A DNA stretch of 64,000 nt, taken from NCBI GenBank assembly GCA_965199745.1, contig CBDATB010000013.1:124001-188000 (forward strand), read 5' to 3'. The stretch comes from CBDATB01 sp965199745 (GTDB lineage Bacteria > Bacteroidota > Bacteroidia > Cytophagales > Flammeovirgaceae). Shown piece by piece: positions 46,534 through 56,379 of this stretch. Under the pieces are notes generated by a model. The model saw nothing but the letters and a program-made list of their open reading frames with translations, was not told the DNA's origin and searched no databases. Each line of letters starts with the position of its first letter. Within the stretch, counting starts at the first letter, position 1. Made by a program: the position numbers and the translations under genes.

Positions 46534-48162
46534 ATGGCAACAACACCGATTCGAAGGTTCTTGCGTTTACTAGGGCAATATAACACAGAGTTAAGGCGGA
46601 TATATGTCTACGCTTTCCTCAATGGTATTGTGAACTTGACCCTACCACTGGGTATACAGGCTATTATTAATTACATACAGACCGGAGAACTCACATCCTC
46701 TTGGGTAGTACTTGTTTGCTTCGTACTGTTGGGTATGTTTGCTACAGGGGTAATTCAGCTACTACAATTAAGAGTAGTAGAGAACATACAACAAGATTTA
46801 TTCACTCGTTCTGCTTTTGAATTTGCTTTTCGTTTTCCTAAAATAACTTTTCTTCAGTTAGACAAAGTTCACGCCCCTGAATTGGTCAATCGCTTTTTTG
46901 ATACAATAACCATTCAAAAAGGTTTGCCCAAAATTTTAATCGATTTTTCTCTGTCGGCTTTTCAGGTTATTTTCGGTTTGGTCTTATTAGCAATTTACAG
47001 TTTTTATTTTATTATCCTGGGTTTTGCCTTGATTCTTATTGTTTGGCTTATTGTTCAAATAACAGGACCTAAGGGTTTAAGAACTAGCTTAAAAGCAAGT
47101 CAATATAAATACCAACTTGCTCATTGGTTAGAAGAAATAGCTCGCCTCAACGGAAGTTTTAAACTGAACACCTCCAGCGACTTGCACTTGACCAAAACCG
47201 ACGAAATTACTTTTGATTACTTATCTGCCAGAGAAAAGCACTTTCAGGTACTAATCAGTCAGTTTAAGATTTTTATTGGCTTTAAAGTTTTTGTTGCTGC
47301 CTCTTTGTTGCTCTTGGGTGGAATTTTGGTTTTTCAAGAGCAAATGAACTTAGGCCAATTTGTCGCTGCAGAAATTATTATTATCCTGATTATCAACTCT
47401 ATTGAGAAGATTTTAGGAACCATCGAAAATATTTACCTTGTATTAACCGCATTAGAAAAGATAGGTTATGTTACAGACCTGACCTTGGACAAAAGCCACG
47501 GGCTTATCGAATTAGAAACCACAGACGCTTTGTCCGTTCAGGGAGTAGATATTCACTTCGGTTTTCCTGAGGAAAAGAAAATTTTTACCGACTTATCCTT
47601 TGAAATACCCGCAGGATCAAAAACCGTGATTGCTGGGACGTCCGGATCTGGAAAAACGATGTTACTTCAGTTAATTGCCGGATTGCATACCATTGAAGAG
47701 GGGGAGCTATACATCAACAAAATTCCTTTTGCCAATTGTCAGCGCGATAAGTTGTATGAAAACATTGGAATGGCTTTTCCTTCTAATCAGTTATTTGAAG
47801 CAACATTCAGAGAAAATATTACAATGGGAAGAGAAATTTCTGATAAAGACATTACTGAAATTATTGAAGTAATGAATTTAACTGACTATTTCGCTCATCA
47901 GACGATGGGAATTGATACTTCAGTTGATAGTGGTGGCAGGCGACTACCCAGAAGTATTATTCAGAAACTATTGATTGCACGCATATTAGTGGTTAAGCCC
48001 GGCTTACTATTGCTCGAAGACCCACTTCAGTTTATGCAAGACCGAGAGAAAAAGAGAATTATTGATTACATTATGGACGAGAAGCAAAGTTGGACAGTAA
48101 TTGTGGTAGCAGATTATGCTTATTGGAGAGAAAAGAGTACAAATATTATTATACTGCCTTAA
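46534..48162 (+). CDS. ABC exporter (membrane plus ATPase), type I secretion-like
   Basis: A 542-residue half-transporter with a six-helix exporter domain (about residues 20-300; PLGIQAIINYIQTGELTSS in the first extracytoplasmic loop) and an ABC domain. Walker A is GTSGSGKT. The signature is degenerate (DSGGRRLPRS), Walker B reads LLLLEDPL with Glu and Asp in swapped positions, and no switch His is evident in the final VVADYAYWREKS. It lacks a C39 peptidase domain. HlyD- and TolC-like genes follow, so it belongs to a tripartite exporter whose cargo is not encoded nearby. ATPase activity may be atypical. Confidence 0.88.
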   Translation: MATTPIRRFLRLLGQYNTELRRIYVYAFLNGIVNLTLPLGIQAIINYIQTGELTSSWVVLVCFVLLGMFATGVIQLLQLRVVENIQQDLFTRSAFEFAFRFPKITFLQLDKVHAPELVNRFFDTITIQKGLPKILIDFSLSAFQVIFGLVLLAIYSFYFIILGFALILIVWLIVQITGPKGLRTSLKASQYKYQLAHWLEEIARLNGSFKLNTSSDLHLTKTDEITFDYLSAREKHFQVLISQFKIFIGFKVFVAASLLLLGGILVFQEQMNLGQFVAAEIIIILIINSIEKILGTIENIYLVLTALEKIGYVTDLTLDKSHGLIELETTDALSVQGVDIHFGFPEEKKIFTDLSFEIPAGSKTVIAGTSGSGKTMLLQLIAGLHTIEEGELYINKIPFANCQRDKLYENIGMAFPSNQLFEATFRENITMGREISDKDITEIIEVMNLTDYFAHQTMGIDTSVDSGGRRLPRSIIQKLLIARILVVKPGLLLLEDPLQFMQDREKKRIIDYIMDEKQSWTVIVVADYAYWREKSTNIIILP

Positions 48163-48191
48163 AATATATTCTAAACAACGCTAAAAAGAGT

Positions 48192-49565
48192 ATGCTGAAC
48201 TTATCAGAACATAATACTGTACTGCTCAACACTAAAAAATTTATCTCATTTCGTTTGCTAAGAAGAGGTCGTTTGCGGCCCATACCCTTATCCCTCATTG
48301 TAGGATTCGTGCTAGTCTCATTGCTTTCTCTATATCTTCCATGGACACAAAATATTCAAACCAGAGGTTATGTAACTACCCTGCTGCCAGAGCAACGCCC
48401 TCAATCGATACAGTCAGTAATTTCTGGAAGGTTAGATAGATGGTATGTTCGAGAGGGGGATTTTGTCGAAGCCGGCGATACGATTATTGCGCTCTCGGAA
48501 ATAAAAAGTGAGTATTTTGACCCCAATCTGATCAGCAGAACATCCGAACAAGTACAAGCCAAGTCGCAGAGTATTCAGTCTTATGATGATAAAGTAAAAG
48601 CTCTCCAACGCCAGTATCTAGCATTACGAGCTGCTCTGTCTTTGAAAATTGAGCAAACCAATAATAAAATACTACAAGCACATAATAAGATTAAGATAGA
48701 TAGTATCGATCTTGTGGCTTATGAAATTAACCTAAAAATTGCCGAAAACCAGTTATTAAGGACTAAAGAATTACATGCTAAAGGCTTAAAAACACTGACT
48801 GAATTTCAGGAAAAAGAACTGAAACTACAACAGTCGAAAGCGAAAGCTACTGTACAACAAAATAAGTTACTTAACCAAAGGAATGCATTGGTAAACTTAA
48901 TTTTACAGCGTTCAACAGTGGAAAAAGAGTATGATGATAAGCTGGCAAAATCGCAGTCTGACCGACAGTCCGCTCTTGCAGCCAAATTAGAAAGTATTGT
49001 AGCGGCTTCAAAACTTCAGAATCAGTTGAGCAATTACAGTAAACGCAGGAATTTTTATAGAATTACTGCCCCTCAGTCTGGCTATATCACTAAGGCTATC
49101 AAAAAAGGCATTGGAGAAGTAATAAAAGATGGTGCCGATATCGCTACTATTGTTCCAGCGAGCTACGATTTGGCTGTCGAATTATATATGAAACCACAAG
49201 ATTTGCCTTTGCTCAGTACGGGCAACCACGTACAGTTGAGGTTTGACGGTTGGCCGGCTATAGTAATTAGTGGTTGGCCACAGACTTCTACTGGCGTTTT
49301 TTCAGGTTACGTAGTCGTTATTGATCGTTTTATTAGCGATAACGGATATTATCGGATTCTAGTAAGCCCTGACACTAATAGAAAAGTATGGCCTGCACAG
49401 CTGAGAGTTGGGACGGGTGCCAATGCGTTTATTTTACTGAAAGATGTGCCAATATGGTACGAGGTATGGCGGCAATTGAATGGATTTCCTCCTGATTTCT
49501 ATCAGAAAGAATCTGCTGAAAAAGATAAAATGAAGCGCAAAGACCCTTTAAAATCGGTTAAGTAG
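48192..49565 (+). CDS. HlyD-family periplasmic adaptor
   Basis: A 457-residue membrane fusion protein linking the ABC exporter to the TolC channel. One N-terminal membrane helix (about residues 26-46) is followed by a lipoyl/barrel half (VISGRLDRWYVREGDFVEAGDTI). A long coiled coil spans about residues 110-270, and the second half contains ITAPQSGYITKAIKKGIGE. I use the ATG at 48192. An earlier in-frame start would overlap the exporter gene. It ends 1 bp before the outer-membrane channel gene. Confidence 0.9.
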   Translation: MLNLSEHNTVLLNTKKFISFRLLRRGRLRPIPLSLIVGFVLVSLLSLYLPWTQNIQTRGYVTTLLPEQRPQSIQSVISGRLDRWYVREGDFVEAGDTIIALSEIKSEYFDPNLISRTSEQVQAKSQSIQSYDDKVKALQRQYLALRAALSLKIEQTNNKILQAHNKIKIDSIDLVAYEINLKIAENQLLRTKELHAKGLKTLTEFQEKELKLQQSKAKATVQQNKLLNQRNALVNLILQRSTVEKEYDDKLAKSQSDRQSALAAKLESIVAASKLQNQLSNYSKRRNFYRITAPQSGYITKAIKKGIGEVIKDGADIATIVPASYDLAVELYMKPQDLPLLSTGNHVQLRFDGWPAIVISGWPQTSTGVFSGYVVVIDRFISDNGYYRILVSPDTNRKVWPAQLRVGTGANAFILLKDVPIWYEVWRQLNGFPPDFYQKESAEKDKMKRKDPLKSVK

Positions 49566-49566
49566 C

Positions 49567-50958
49567 ATGAATTGGAAAATAGTATATTTTTTGACCTGCT
49601 TAAGTGTGCGTACGCTTTGCAATGCCCAAAGCGACACCACGCTGCTCAGCTATAAGGAGTATTTGGAAAATATTTTGCGCTTTCATCCGATTGTTAAGCA
49701 AGCCCAACTAAAGCTCAACAATGCCGAGGCCGAATGGCAAGCTGCTAAAGGAAACTTCGATCCGGTAATTATTTCAAGCTGGAACGAAAAGAATTTTGAT
49801 GATAAACTGTATTACCAAGAAATTAAGGCTAAGCTGACCATACCTACTCGATTGGGGATAGACATTATTGCCGGTTATGAAGATGCTCAGGGTATTTTTC
49901 TAAACCCTGCCGAAACAACTGATGAATTTGGTTTGTGGAATATTGGCTTGGAAATTAATTTGCTACAAGGTCTGTGGATAAATGAAAGGAGAGTAGCACT
50001 TAAAAAGGCTAGAATATTCCGCCAATTAGCTAAAAATCAGCAACAAGTACTCCTCAATGCACTTGTATATGCTGCTTCCATTGCTTATATGGAATGGCAG
50101 CAATATTATTTTTTTGCCAAAGCTATTAGAGAAAATATGAAAATTGCTCAAAAATATTTTGAAAATACTAAGCAAGCATTTGAAAATGGGGAGAAAACAA
50201 CTATGGACACTTTAGAAGCATTTATTCTATTACAAGATGTAACTATTTTTTTGCAAACTAATGAAACCAAGTTAGTTAAATCTCGCCAGCAGTTAGAAAA
50301 TTATCTGTGGTACAACGATCTGCCGCTAATCATACAGTCACACGTACAGCCTCAGCCATACGAAAACCCAATATTTAATATTTCTAACCAAGCAGCTATA
50401 CCCGATTTGATAAATAATCACCCGGTTATTTTAGAAAAAATCAATAAGCAATCTATGCTAACATGGGAGCAGCGACTAAAACGAGAAAAACTTAAACCAA
50501 AACTAAAAGCCAAACTAAATCCTTTAATAGCTACTTCCGAAGATGGATTTGCACCCCACTATTCAAGGTCGGACTATAAGTGGGGATTCAAGTTTTCTTA
50601 TCCCTTGTTTATAAGGAGTGAGAGGGCGGCTGTTTGGCGAGGAAAGATAAAACTAGAAAACATATCCTTCGATATTATCAACAAAAAAAACGAATTGCAA
50701 AATAAGATTGAAAATACTTTGCAGACACAAGCTATTTTGAGAGAACAAATCGCTTTGCAGCGAGTCAATACAGCAGGCTACAAGCAGTTGTTAGAAGCTG
50801 AAAATGAAAAATTTCGCTACGGAGAAAGCTCTGTTTTTTTGTTAAATAAAAGACAAGAGAAATACATCAGCGGGCAACTAAAGTTAATCGAGTTGAATAT
50901 TAAGCTGCAGAAATCACTACTAAATTATTTGTATTATACCAACACATTGATGAATTAA
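49567..50958 (+). CDS. TolC-family outer-membrane channel
   Basis: A 463-residue outer-membrane efflux protein with a signal peptide ending at CNAQ. Long heptad-rich helices (AQLKLNNAEAEWQAAKGNFDP and the equivalent repeat near residue 380) form the periplasmic tunnel, with beta-strand segments between. It is the last gene of the ABC-HlyD-TolC operon. It is complete. Confidence 0.9.
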   Translation: MNWKIVYFLTCLSVRTLCNAQSDTTLLSYKEYLENILRFHPIVKQAQLKLNNAEAEWQAAKGNFDPVIISSWNEKNFDDKLYYQEIKAKLTIPTRLGIDIIAGYEDAQGIFLNPAETTDEFGLWNIGLEINLLQGLWINERRVALKKARIFRQLAKNQQQVLLNALVYAASIAYMEWQQYYFFAKAIRENMKIAQKYFENTKQAFENGEKTTMDTLEAFILLQDVTIFLQTNETKLVKSRQQLENYLWYNDLPLIIQSHVQPQPYENPIFNISNQAAIPDLINNHPVILEKINKQSMLTWEQRLKREKLKPKLKAKLNPLIATSEDGFAPHYSRSDYKWGFKFSYPLFIRSERAAVWRGKIKLENISFDIINKKNELQNKIENTLQTQAILREQIALQRVNTAGYKQLLEAENEKFRYGESSVFLLNKRQEKYISGQLKLIELNIKLQKSLLNYLYYTNTLMN

Positions 50959-51096
50959 ACAGGTGTTGTAAAAACAGGCAGAATCCTCAGTTATCAAAAG
51001 TCCAAAGTTTTTTTGTGAGATTTCCGATGTAGTTCTATCAAAATATCCAGAGTGCGAAGCACAATAATGTGCATGGCTGTGAAGCGTTGCTATTTA

Positions 51097-51765
51097 CTAC
51101 TTCTTTTTACTTTTAATTTCTTGTTCTAACTTTTTCAATTCTTCTAAATCTTCGTTATCAGCCTGTAATGCATTAAACTCTTTTCTGCGTCTGTCAAAAC
51201 TAGCATATATTTTTGCTACCTGTTCTTCTATTTGAGACTTGCTAACCGAACCTGCATTAGTCAATATTTTTTTGTCCTGAAAAAGGTCTTTTATCTTCTG
51301 ATAAAAACGCTTTCCCTATGCACGGATATCGCGTATTTGCTCCAGTAATTCATCAAAATAATCTGGCCTGCCATCTGGATTTTTAAGGCGTTCGTCATCC
51401 ACTACAAAGCCTTTTACCATATAATCCTCTAGATTTTTATTTGCCCAAATTCTAAACTGGGTATCTCGCTTGCTACGCACCCTAAAGCCAATGGCCAAAA
51501 TCATATCCAATGAGTAAAAAGTTACATTGTAATCTTTTCCATCATCGGTACTTGTAAAGTAATTCTTTACAACTGAATTTCGTTCTAACTCACCCTCAGC
51601 CAGTATATTAGATATATGCTAACCTACATTTTGCTTAAAGGTGGCAAAAAGTTCGGTAAGTTGATTTTGGTTCATCCAAATATCACCATCTTTGGCATAC
51701 AAAGCTACCGATGCTTTACCATCAGCGGTGTTTTATATAATTATATTTTGTTGTTCGTTACCCAT
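51097..51765 (-). pseudogene. RhuM-family protein with three nonsense codons
   Basis: A single reading frame of 222 codons from the ATG at 51765. It encodes the RhuM/virulence-associated family (ASVALYAKDGDIWMNQNQLTEL, SLDMILAIGFRVRSKRDTQFRI, RFYQKIKDLF). It contains stops at codon 11 (51733-51735, TAA, family Tyr), codon 49 (51619-51621, TAG, family Gln) and codon 150 (51316-51318, TAG, family Ser), but no frameshift. RhuM genes are common in R-M islands and pathogenicity regions; molecular function is unsettled. The C-terminal coiled-coil tail is preserved. Confidence 0.88.
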
Positions 51766-51816
51766 TGTCAGAACCTTGATTTATGTGATTTTTGGATTGC
51801 CTTGATTTTTTTGCTT

Positions 51817-52170
51817 CTACTTTTTATTATTGAGTCGTTTAAAAAACAGGCTTTTTGCCCCAAAATTTATTAATAACCCAACTTCCAAATCGTTAAGTGC
51901 CTGTGCTAAATGGACATCTTCTAAAGTTGTAATTGCTTTTAATTCTACTGATATGTTTTCTTCAACTAAAAAATCTACCCTTCGTGTTCCTATTTGTTGA
52001 TTTTTATAATAAACAGGCATTTCGTATTCTCTAGAGAAGGTTATTCCGCAATCAGTCATCTCTATTTGTAGTACTCGCTGATATATGACTTCTTGGAAAC
52101 CATTTCCTAAAGCCGAATGAACTCGCATAGCACAGTCAATTATTTTATGTGTTAGTTCTTCGTATTTCAT
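51817..52170 (-). CDS. GxxExxY protein
   Basis: A 117-residue protein of the GxxExxY (PD-(D/E)xK-like) family. The motif is visible as GNGFQEVIYQRVLQIE, followed by YYKNQQIGTRRVDFLVE and ISVELKAITTLEDVH, which carry nuclease-like Asp and Glu-x-Lys residues. Function is unknown. These genes occur near defence and mobile loci in Bacteroidota, as here beside a type IIG enzyme. It is intact. Confidence 0.9.
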   Translation of the reverse strand: MKYEELTHKIIDCAMRVHSALGNGFQEVIYQRVLQIEMTDCGITFSREYEMPVYYKNQQIGTRRVDFLVEENISVELKAITTLEDVHLAQALNDLEVGLLINFGAKSLFFKRLNNKK

Positions 52171-52235
52171 TTTCTGTTATTTCCTTAATCTACTATTTTT
52201 AATCAAATAATCCTGCATATCCATAAAATCATGGT

Positions 52236-55200
52236 TCAGACATTTTCTACAATAGCAATTTCTTCATCGCTCAAACCATACAATTCATACACCATTTGGT
52301 CTATCTCCTTGTCGGTTGTGGCTATTTGTGTTTGTAGGGCGTTTATTTCGCTTTTGTATGCATTGAAATAATTTTCCCATTCGTCTTGCTGAACCAAGCT
52401 AAGTTTTACCTTTTGTTTTTTAAGCTCGGCTACAAAGGTTTTAAAATCGTAGTCGTAAAACTGCTCTAACTTTTTACTGATTTTTGCAACTTCTAGGTTG
52501 CTTTGTATGCGATTTAAAAAGCGTGTGGATTTTTCTTGTAATGCTTTGGTTGCATTAATATTTTTTTGAGTTAAAATCGACAAATCATCTTTAGCTTTAT
52601 CAGACAACTCTGGTATTGGAATTTGCTCAAAATACTGAGGTTTCACTTCAATGTAGCCACCACTACGAACTACACAAATATTGGTTAAGAAATACCAAAC
52701 TAGCTTAGAGTTTAATAAAGCTGTTAAAAATTCACCTTCTGTTGGTAGTATTACTGCTGGTGCATTTATATAGGCTCCTGTTTTGTCGTAAGCAAATTTA
52801 TTACTATTTTGAAGATTTGGAAAAACAATTTTAGGAACTTCGAATAGATTGTAATATGCACAATTACGCAATTCCCAAAAGAATTCACCCTTATCATATC
52901 TCTTCTTTGCTCTATCTTCAAAATTTAATATTTGACAAATAAGCTCTGGATAATCTTCTTGCAACTTGTATAAAGCTTCTGCTTCTTCAATACTTTCTCC
53001 ATAGGTAAGTCGTGTCCATTTACTTTGAAATAAAATAAGCTGTTGTTGACACTCAGGTGCAATCCATTTACTTAATTCTTTCCCTTCGTAAATAGGTTTT
53101 ACATGCTCGTTAGGGGTAAATGCCTTAGGAATAATAAATGCATCATTTAATCCAGTTAATAGACCTCGATAACATTTCCCATATATATCTTTAACCGTAT
53201 TATTCTTTTTCAATTTTTCAATTAATAAAACTGCCCTTTTACTCTTAAAGCTCCAACTATTCCCATCAAGCGATGATTGCTCTACATCAACAATAGAGTG
53301 CGAATTAATATCAATTGTTTTGGATTGACTTGCTTTAGGAATTTTTATATAATCAAAGCTTTCATTTTTACGCAACTTATTAATAGCTGTTATTATAACT
53401 GGATATGTAGTAGCTCCTTCAAATATCTGCACCTCTGTAAAATCAATGTATTTCTCTATAACAATATTGTTTTTAAGATATTCTCGTAGAGTTATGCCTG
53501 CCGTTGTTTTATCAAAGGTATTTGAAATAAAACCAAATAAGCCTGTATCTTTCTTTAGTATATTAAATGATTTTTCGTAGAAATAAGAGAACAAATCGGC
53601 TGATGGATTAAAAACTTTGTATCCTTTTTTTAAGTATTCAATACTAGTAGTTAATAATTCAGCCCTTACATACGGAGGATTCCCAATCACTACATCGAAA
53701 CCACCAGAATATTCCTCACGCATGGCGTGTTCAGCATTGTATAGAAACTCTTTTTTTAGTTTTTCTATCTCCTTTATTTCGGGGAGTTCGTGCTTTTTAC
53801 GGTTGTTGCGTATATAGTTTATCCTATTCGAGAGGTATTCATCGTCTTTTATTTCCGATTTCCTGAACTTTTGCTTCCATAGCGAGTGCTGCGTTTTTCC
53901 TCTTCTATCGGTTTCTACTTCATCGTTAGTATCCGACAAGGGGCATGCCCTTGTTCCTGCGTCAGTCGCAGTCGTATATCCTCGCTTACGGTTTCGTATT
54001 TTCGCGGTTACCGATTTTATTTTCCCTACTATTTTCGTTAGTTCCTCTTCTTCGCATACCAGAAGCATATGCAGATGGTCACCACAGACATTATATTCTA
54101 CAACATTCAGATTATCTTCGAGTGCTATATCTCGTACAGTTACGGTTACTATTATTGAGTCTTTGTCGTCGAGCCATTCGGCTTCGCCTAGCTTTACATA
54201 GTTATCGAACATTCGTTGCGAATACCTAGAGTTATGCGTTGCGGTAGTTATATGCCACGCTTTTTTCTTTTTCCTACGGAATATTTGCGGAAATTCGTTT
54301 TGCCAATTAAAGGCTTTTTCTCCTGCTACTTCGGGGTCGTCAATAAGCGAATTACCACACTTTATATTATTATTCAGATTAGAGAGTTTACGTCCTTTTT
54401 GTGCCGTGCGTAACCAAAGCGATAGTTTGGCAATCTCTACACTCTCTTCGTTAATATCTACTCCGTAAAGATTCTTTTCGAGTATGGTTTTGTCGGTATC
54501 GAACAAACGGAGGCTTTCGCCTGTAAGCTCGGCTGTTATATCATCAATTTGCGCGTGTTCATTTATTAAAAAATTAAGAGCTTGGTTTAAAAATGCACCC
54601 GAACCACAAGCAGGGTCAATAACTTTTAAATTAAATAACCACTCTTTGTATGCTTGCAGAGTAGTAAATAGCTTCTTACCCTTAGCCGACATTTTCCCCG
54701 TTTTGGTAATAATGCTTTCGTCAAACTCAATTTCCGAAATACCCAGTTCTGCCCGTTTTTCAGTACACAGTTTACCAATGGTATTTTCTACAATGTACTG
54801 CGTAATGTATTTGGGAGTGTAAAACACACCATCCTTTTTACGTTTGGTTTTGCTTTTATCAGTAGCAGTGCCTTCAATTTCGGCAGTTATTTCTTCAATC
54901 TCGTTTAGTGAATGCTCAAAAATATGCCCAAGTATGTTTACATCTACCTCGGTACTGTAATCGTAAGCCGAAAGCAAAAGAGCATCGTCTTTTAGTATTT
55001 CATCATCAATGGTAACATTGTCGAGAATTTCATCAGGAGCAAACAGTCCACCATTGTAAGCAGGCAAATCGTAGGTTTTGTACTTATGCCCCTTGTCTAA
55101 GTGCCCAAAGAACTTTACAAAACGACTATAAAGCGAGAAATATTCATCTAAGTCTTGTAGCTGCTGCCACTGTTCTACAATTTTTGAAATAGCATTTGGT

Positions 55201-55940
55201 GGAACCAAGCCTGTATCTTCGGCAAAAAACACAAACAACAAGCGGTCGAGAAATTTTTGAGATTTCTTAAACAGCGTAAGTTTATCGTATTGGGGATTGT
55301 TTTTTATAAGGTTGTCATAAATCTTGTATTTAAACGCAGAGTAGTCTTTATAGAGTTTATCCGAAATGTTTTCTTCGTGAAATTTAGTCTCGCTTTTAAG
55401 CGTTAAAGGCAAATCAGATAAAATGCTTTCTTTATGCAAAAGCAAATATAAAAGCTGAAAATCGTTCTTTTGCAAATTAAATAAATCAAACTCCTCGTAT
55501 TCATTTGCATAATCGATATAAAAACGCAGTTTATGAAAATTCGAGGTGATTACATACTTACATTCTGGCTGATTGTTTTTGTAATTAAATGCCTGTTCGG
55601 TAACCTTTGTAAGATCTTTTGTTTTTGTAGATTTTAGCTCAATTACAGCAATTGCACTTCCATTTTTAAGAATTGCCCCATCGGCTTTTTTTCCATCAGT
55701 CTGATTTTTAAATTCTCTTGCTAAATTATAATTATCGGCAGGTTTTAAGGTATAATCAAGTACATCAACAAATATATCCCGAAGAAATCCGTCTTGATAT
55801 TCTTCTTCTTTCATTTTCTGAATCTTTGCAATTTTGCTTTGGGAGTAGTTCTCTTTAAACTTTTTAAATGCTTTATCTATTTGTTCGTTTTCGAGCTGAG
55901 ATAAGCGACTACTTATTACTGATTTTTGAAATATAGACAC
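52236..55940 (-). CDS. Type IIG restriction-methylation enzyme with inserted HUH transposase-like domain
   Basis: A 1234-residue single-chain enzyme of the Eco57I class. The N-terminal nuclease motif is ADGAILKNGSAIAVIELKS (about residues 86-104). The methylase has motif I IDPACGSGAF (441-450) and motif IV GNPPYV (753-758), and a C-terminal TaqI-like specificity region follows (FWELRNCAYYNLFEVPKI). Between motifs I and IV, after FNWQNEFPQIF, about 180 residues (roughly 555-737) form a Y1/REP-associated tyrosine transposase-like domain. That domain shows HITTATHNSRYS, the HUH motif HLHMLL (622-627), WKQKFRKSE and INYIRNNR with a candidate Tyr. The frame is unbroken, so it is probably functional restriction-modification. 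Confidence 0.9.
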   Translation of the reverse strand: MSIFQKSVISSRLSQLENEQIDKAFKKFKENYSQSKIAKIQKMKEEEYQDGFLRDIFVDVLDYTLKPADNYNLAREFKNQTDGKKADGAILKNGSAIAVIELKSTKTKDLTKVTEQAFNYKNNQPECKYVITSNFHKLRFYIDYANEYEEFDLFNLQKNDFQLLYLLLHKESILSDLPLTLKSETKFHEENISDKLYKDYSAFKYKIYDNLIKNNPQYDKLTLFKKSQKFLDRLLFVFFAEDTGLVPPNAISKIVEQWQQLQDLDEYFSLYSRFVKFFGHLDKGHKYKTYDLPAYNGGLFAPDEILDNVTIDDEILKDDALLLSAYDYSTEVDVNILGHIFEHSLNEIEEITAEIEGTATDKSKTKRKKDGVFYTPKYITQYIVENTIGKLCTEKRAELGISEIEFDESIITKTGKMSAKGKKLFTTLQAYKEWLFNLKVIDPACGSGAFLNQALNFLINEHAQIDDITAELTGESLRLFDTDKTILEKNLYGVDINEESVEIAKLSLWLRTAQKGRKLSNLNNNIKCGNSLIDDPEVAGEKAFNWQNEFPQIFRRKKKKAWHITTATHNSRYSQRMFDNYVKLGEAEWLDDKDSIIVTVTVRDIALEDNLNVVEYNVCGDHLHMLLVCEEEELTKIVGKIKSVTAKIRNRKRGYTTATDAGTRACPLSDTNDEVETDRRGKTQHSLWKQKFRKSEIKDDEYLSNRINYIRNNRKKHELPEIKEIEKLKKEFLYNAEHAMREEYSGGFDVVIGNPPYVRAELLTTSIEYLKKGYKVFNPSADLFSYFYEKSFNILKKDTGLFGFISNTFDKTTAGITLREYLKNNIVIEKYIDFTEVQIFEGATTYPVIITAINKLRKNESFDYIKIPKASQSKTIDINSHSIVDVEQSSLDGNSWSFKSKRAVLLIEKLKKNNTVKDIYGKCYRGLLTGLNDAFIIPKAFTPNEHVKPIYEGKELSKWIAPECQQQLILFQSKWTRLTYGESIEEAEALYKLQEDYPELICQILNFEDRAKKRYDKGEFFWELRNCAYYNLFEVPKIVFPNLQNSNKFAYDKTGAYINAPAVILPTEGEFLTALLNSKLVWYFLTNICVVRSGGYIEVKPQYFEQIPIPELSDKAKDDLSILTQKNINATKALQEKSTRFLNRIQSNLEVAKISKKLEQFYDYDFKTFVAELKKQKVKLSLVQQDEWENYFNAYKSEINALQTQIATTDKEIDQMVYELYGLSDEEIAIVENV

Positions 55941-56247
55941 TAGATTTATTTACAAATTTACAAGCACTAAAAATAGCGCATTTTTTTGAGCGGTGGAAAA
56001 AAATAGCTCTTTTGTAATTTTGGGTCTGTGTGCCGGCTCGTGCGAATTGCAAATGTGCTGTTTGTGTGTTGGCTTTTCATTTCTCTCTTCTTAAATGCTA
56101 CTTCGTCTGACTTTGTATTGGCTACAACAGAAAGGGCTAAACGTAGTTTCGTTGGAGATTTCATATTTTTAAATTTATTTAAATAAATGTGAAAATATCG
56201 CTACAACGATTCAAAAATTACTTTTAGCTGTTGATGTGGTTCGTCAA

Positions 56248-56379
56248 TCAAACACATTTAGCAGCCAAAGCTGAAAAATTGTAGCCTAGCAGATCGGATG
56301 TTGTAATTCTGCCACCATTCAATTTCATTAAATACAGAGAAGGTAAAATGAGTTCGGTTTCGGTTATTCTTTTTGCCAT
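56248..56379 (-). pseudogene. N-terminal remnant of a DpnII-like restriction protein
   Basis: A 43-codon frame beginning MAKRITETELILPSLYLMK and NGGRITTSDLLGYNF, closed by TGA. The ILPxLYLL...ITTSxL pattern resembles the winged-helix N-terminus of proteins encoded after Dam-type methylases. Its ATG overlaps the stop of the upstream Dam fragment (TAATG), so the two were coupled. The rest of the gene is missing. Confidence 0.5.

Noticed and set aside
55967..56164. 65-codon minus ORF upstream of the type IIG gene
   Set aside because: Low-complexity basic sequence with no family. The intergenic region shows no other signal.
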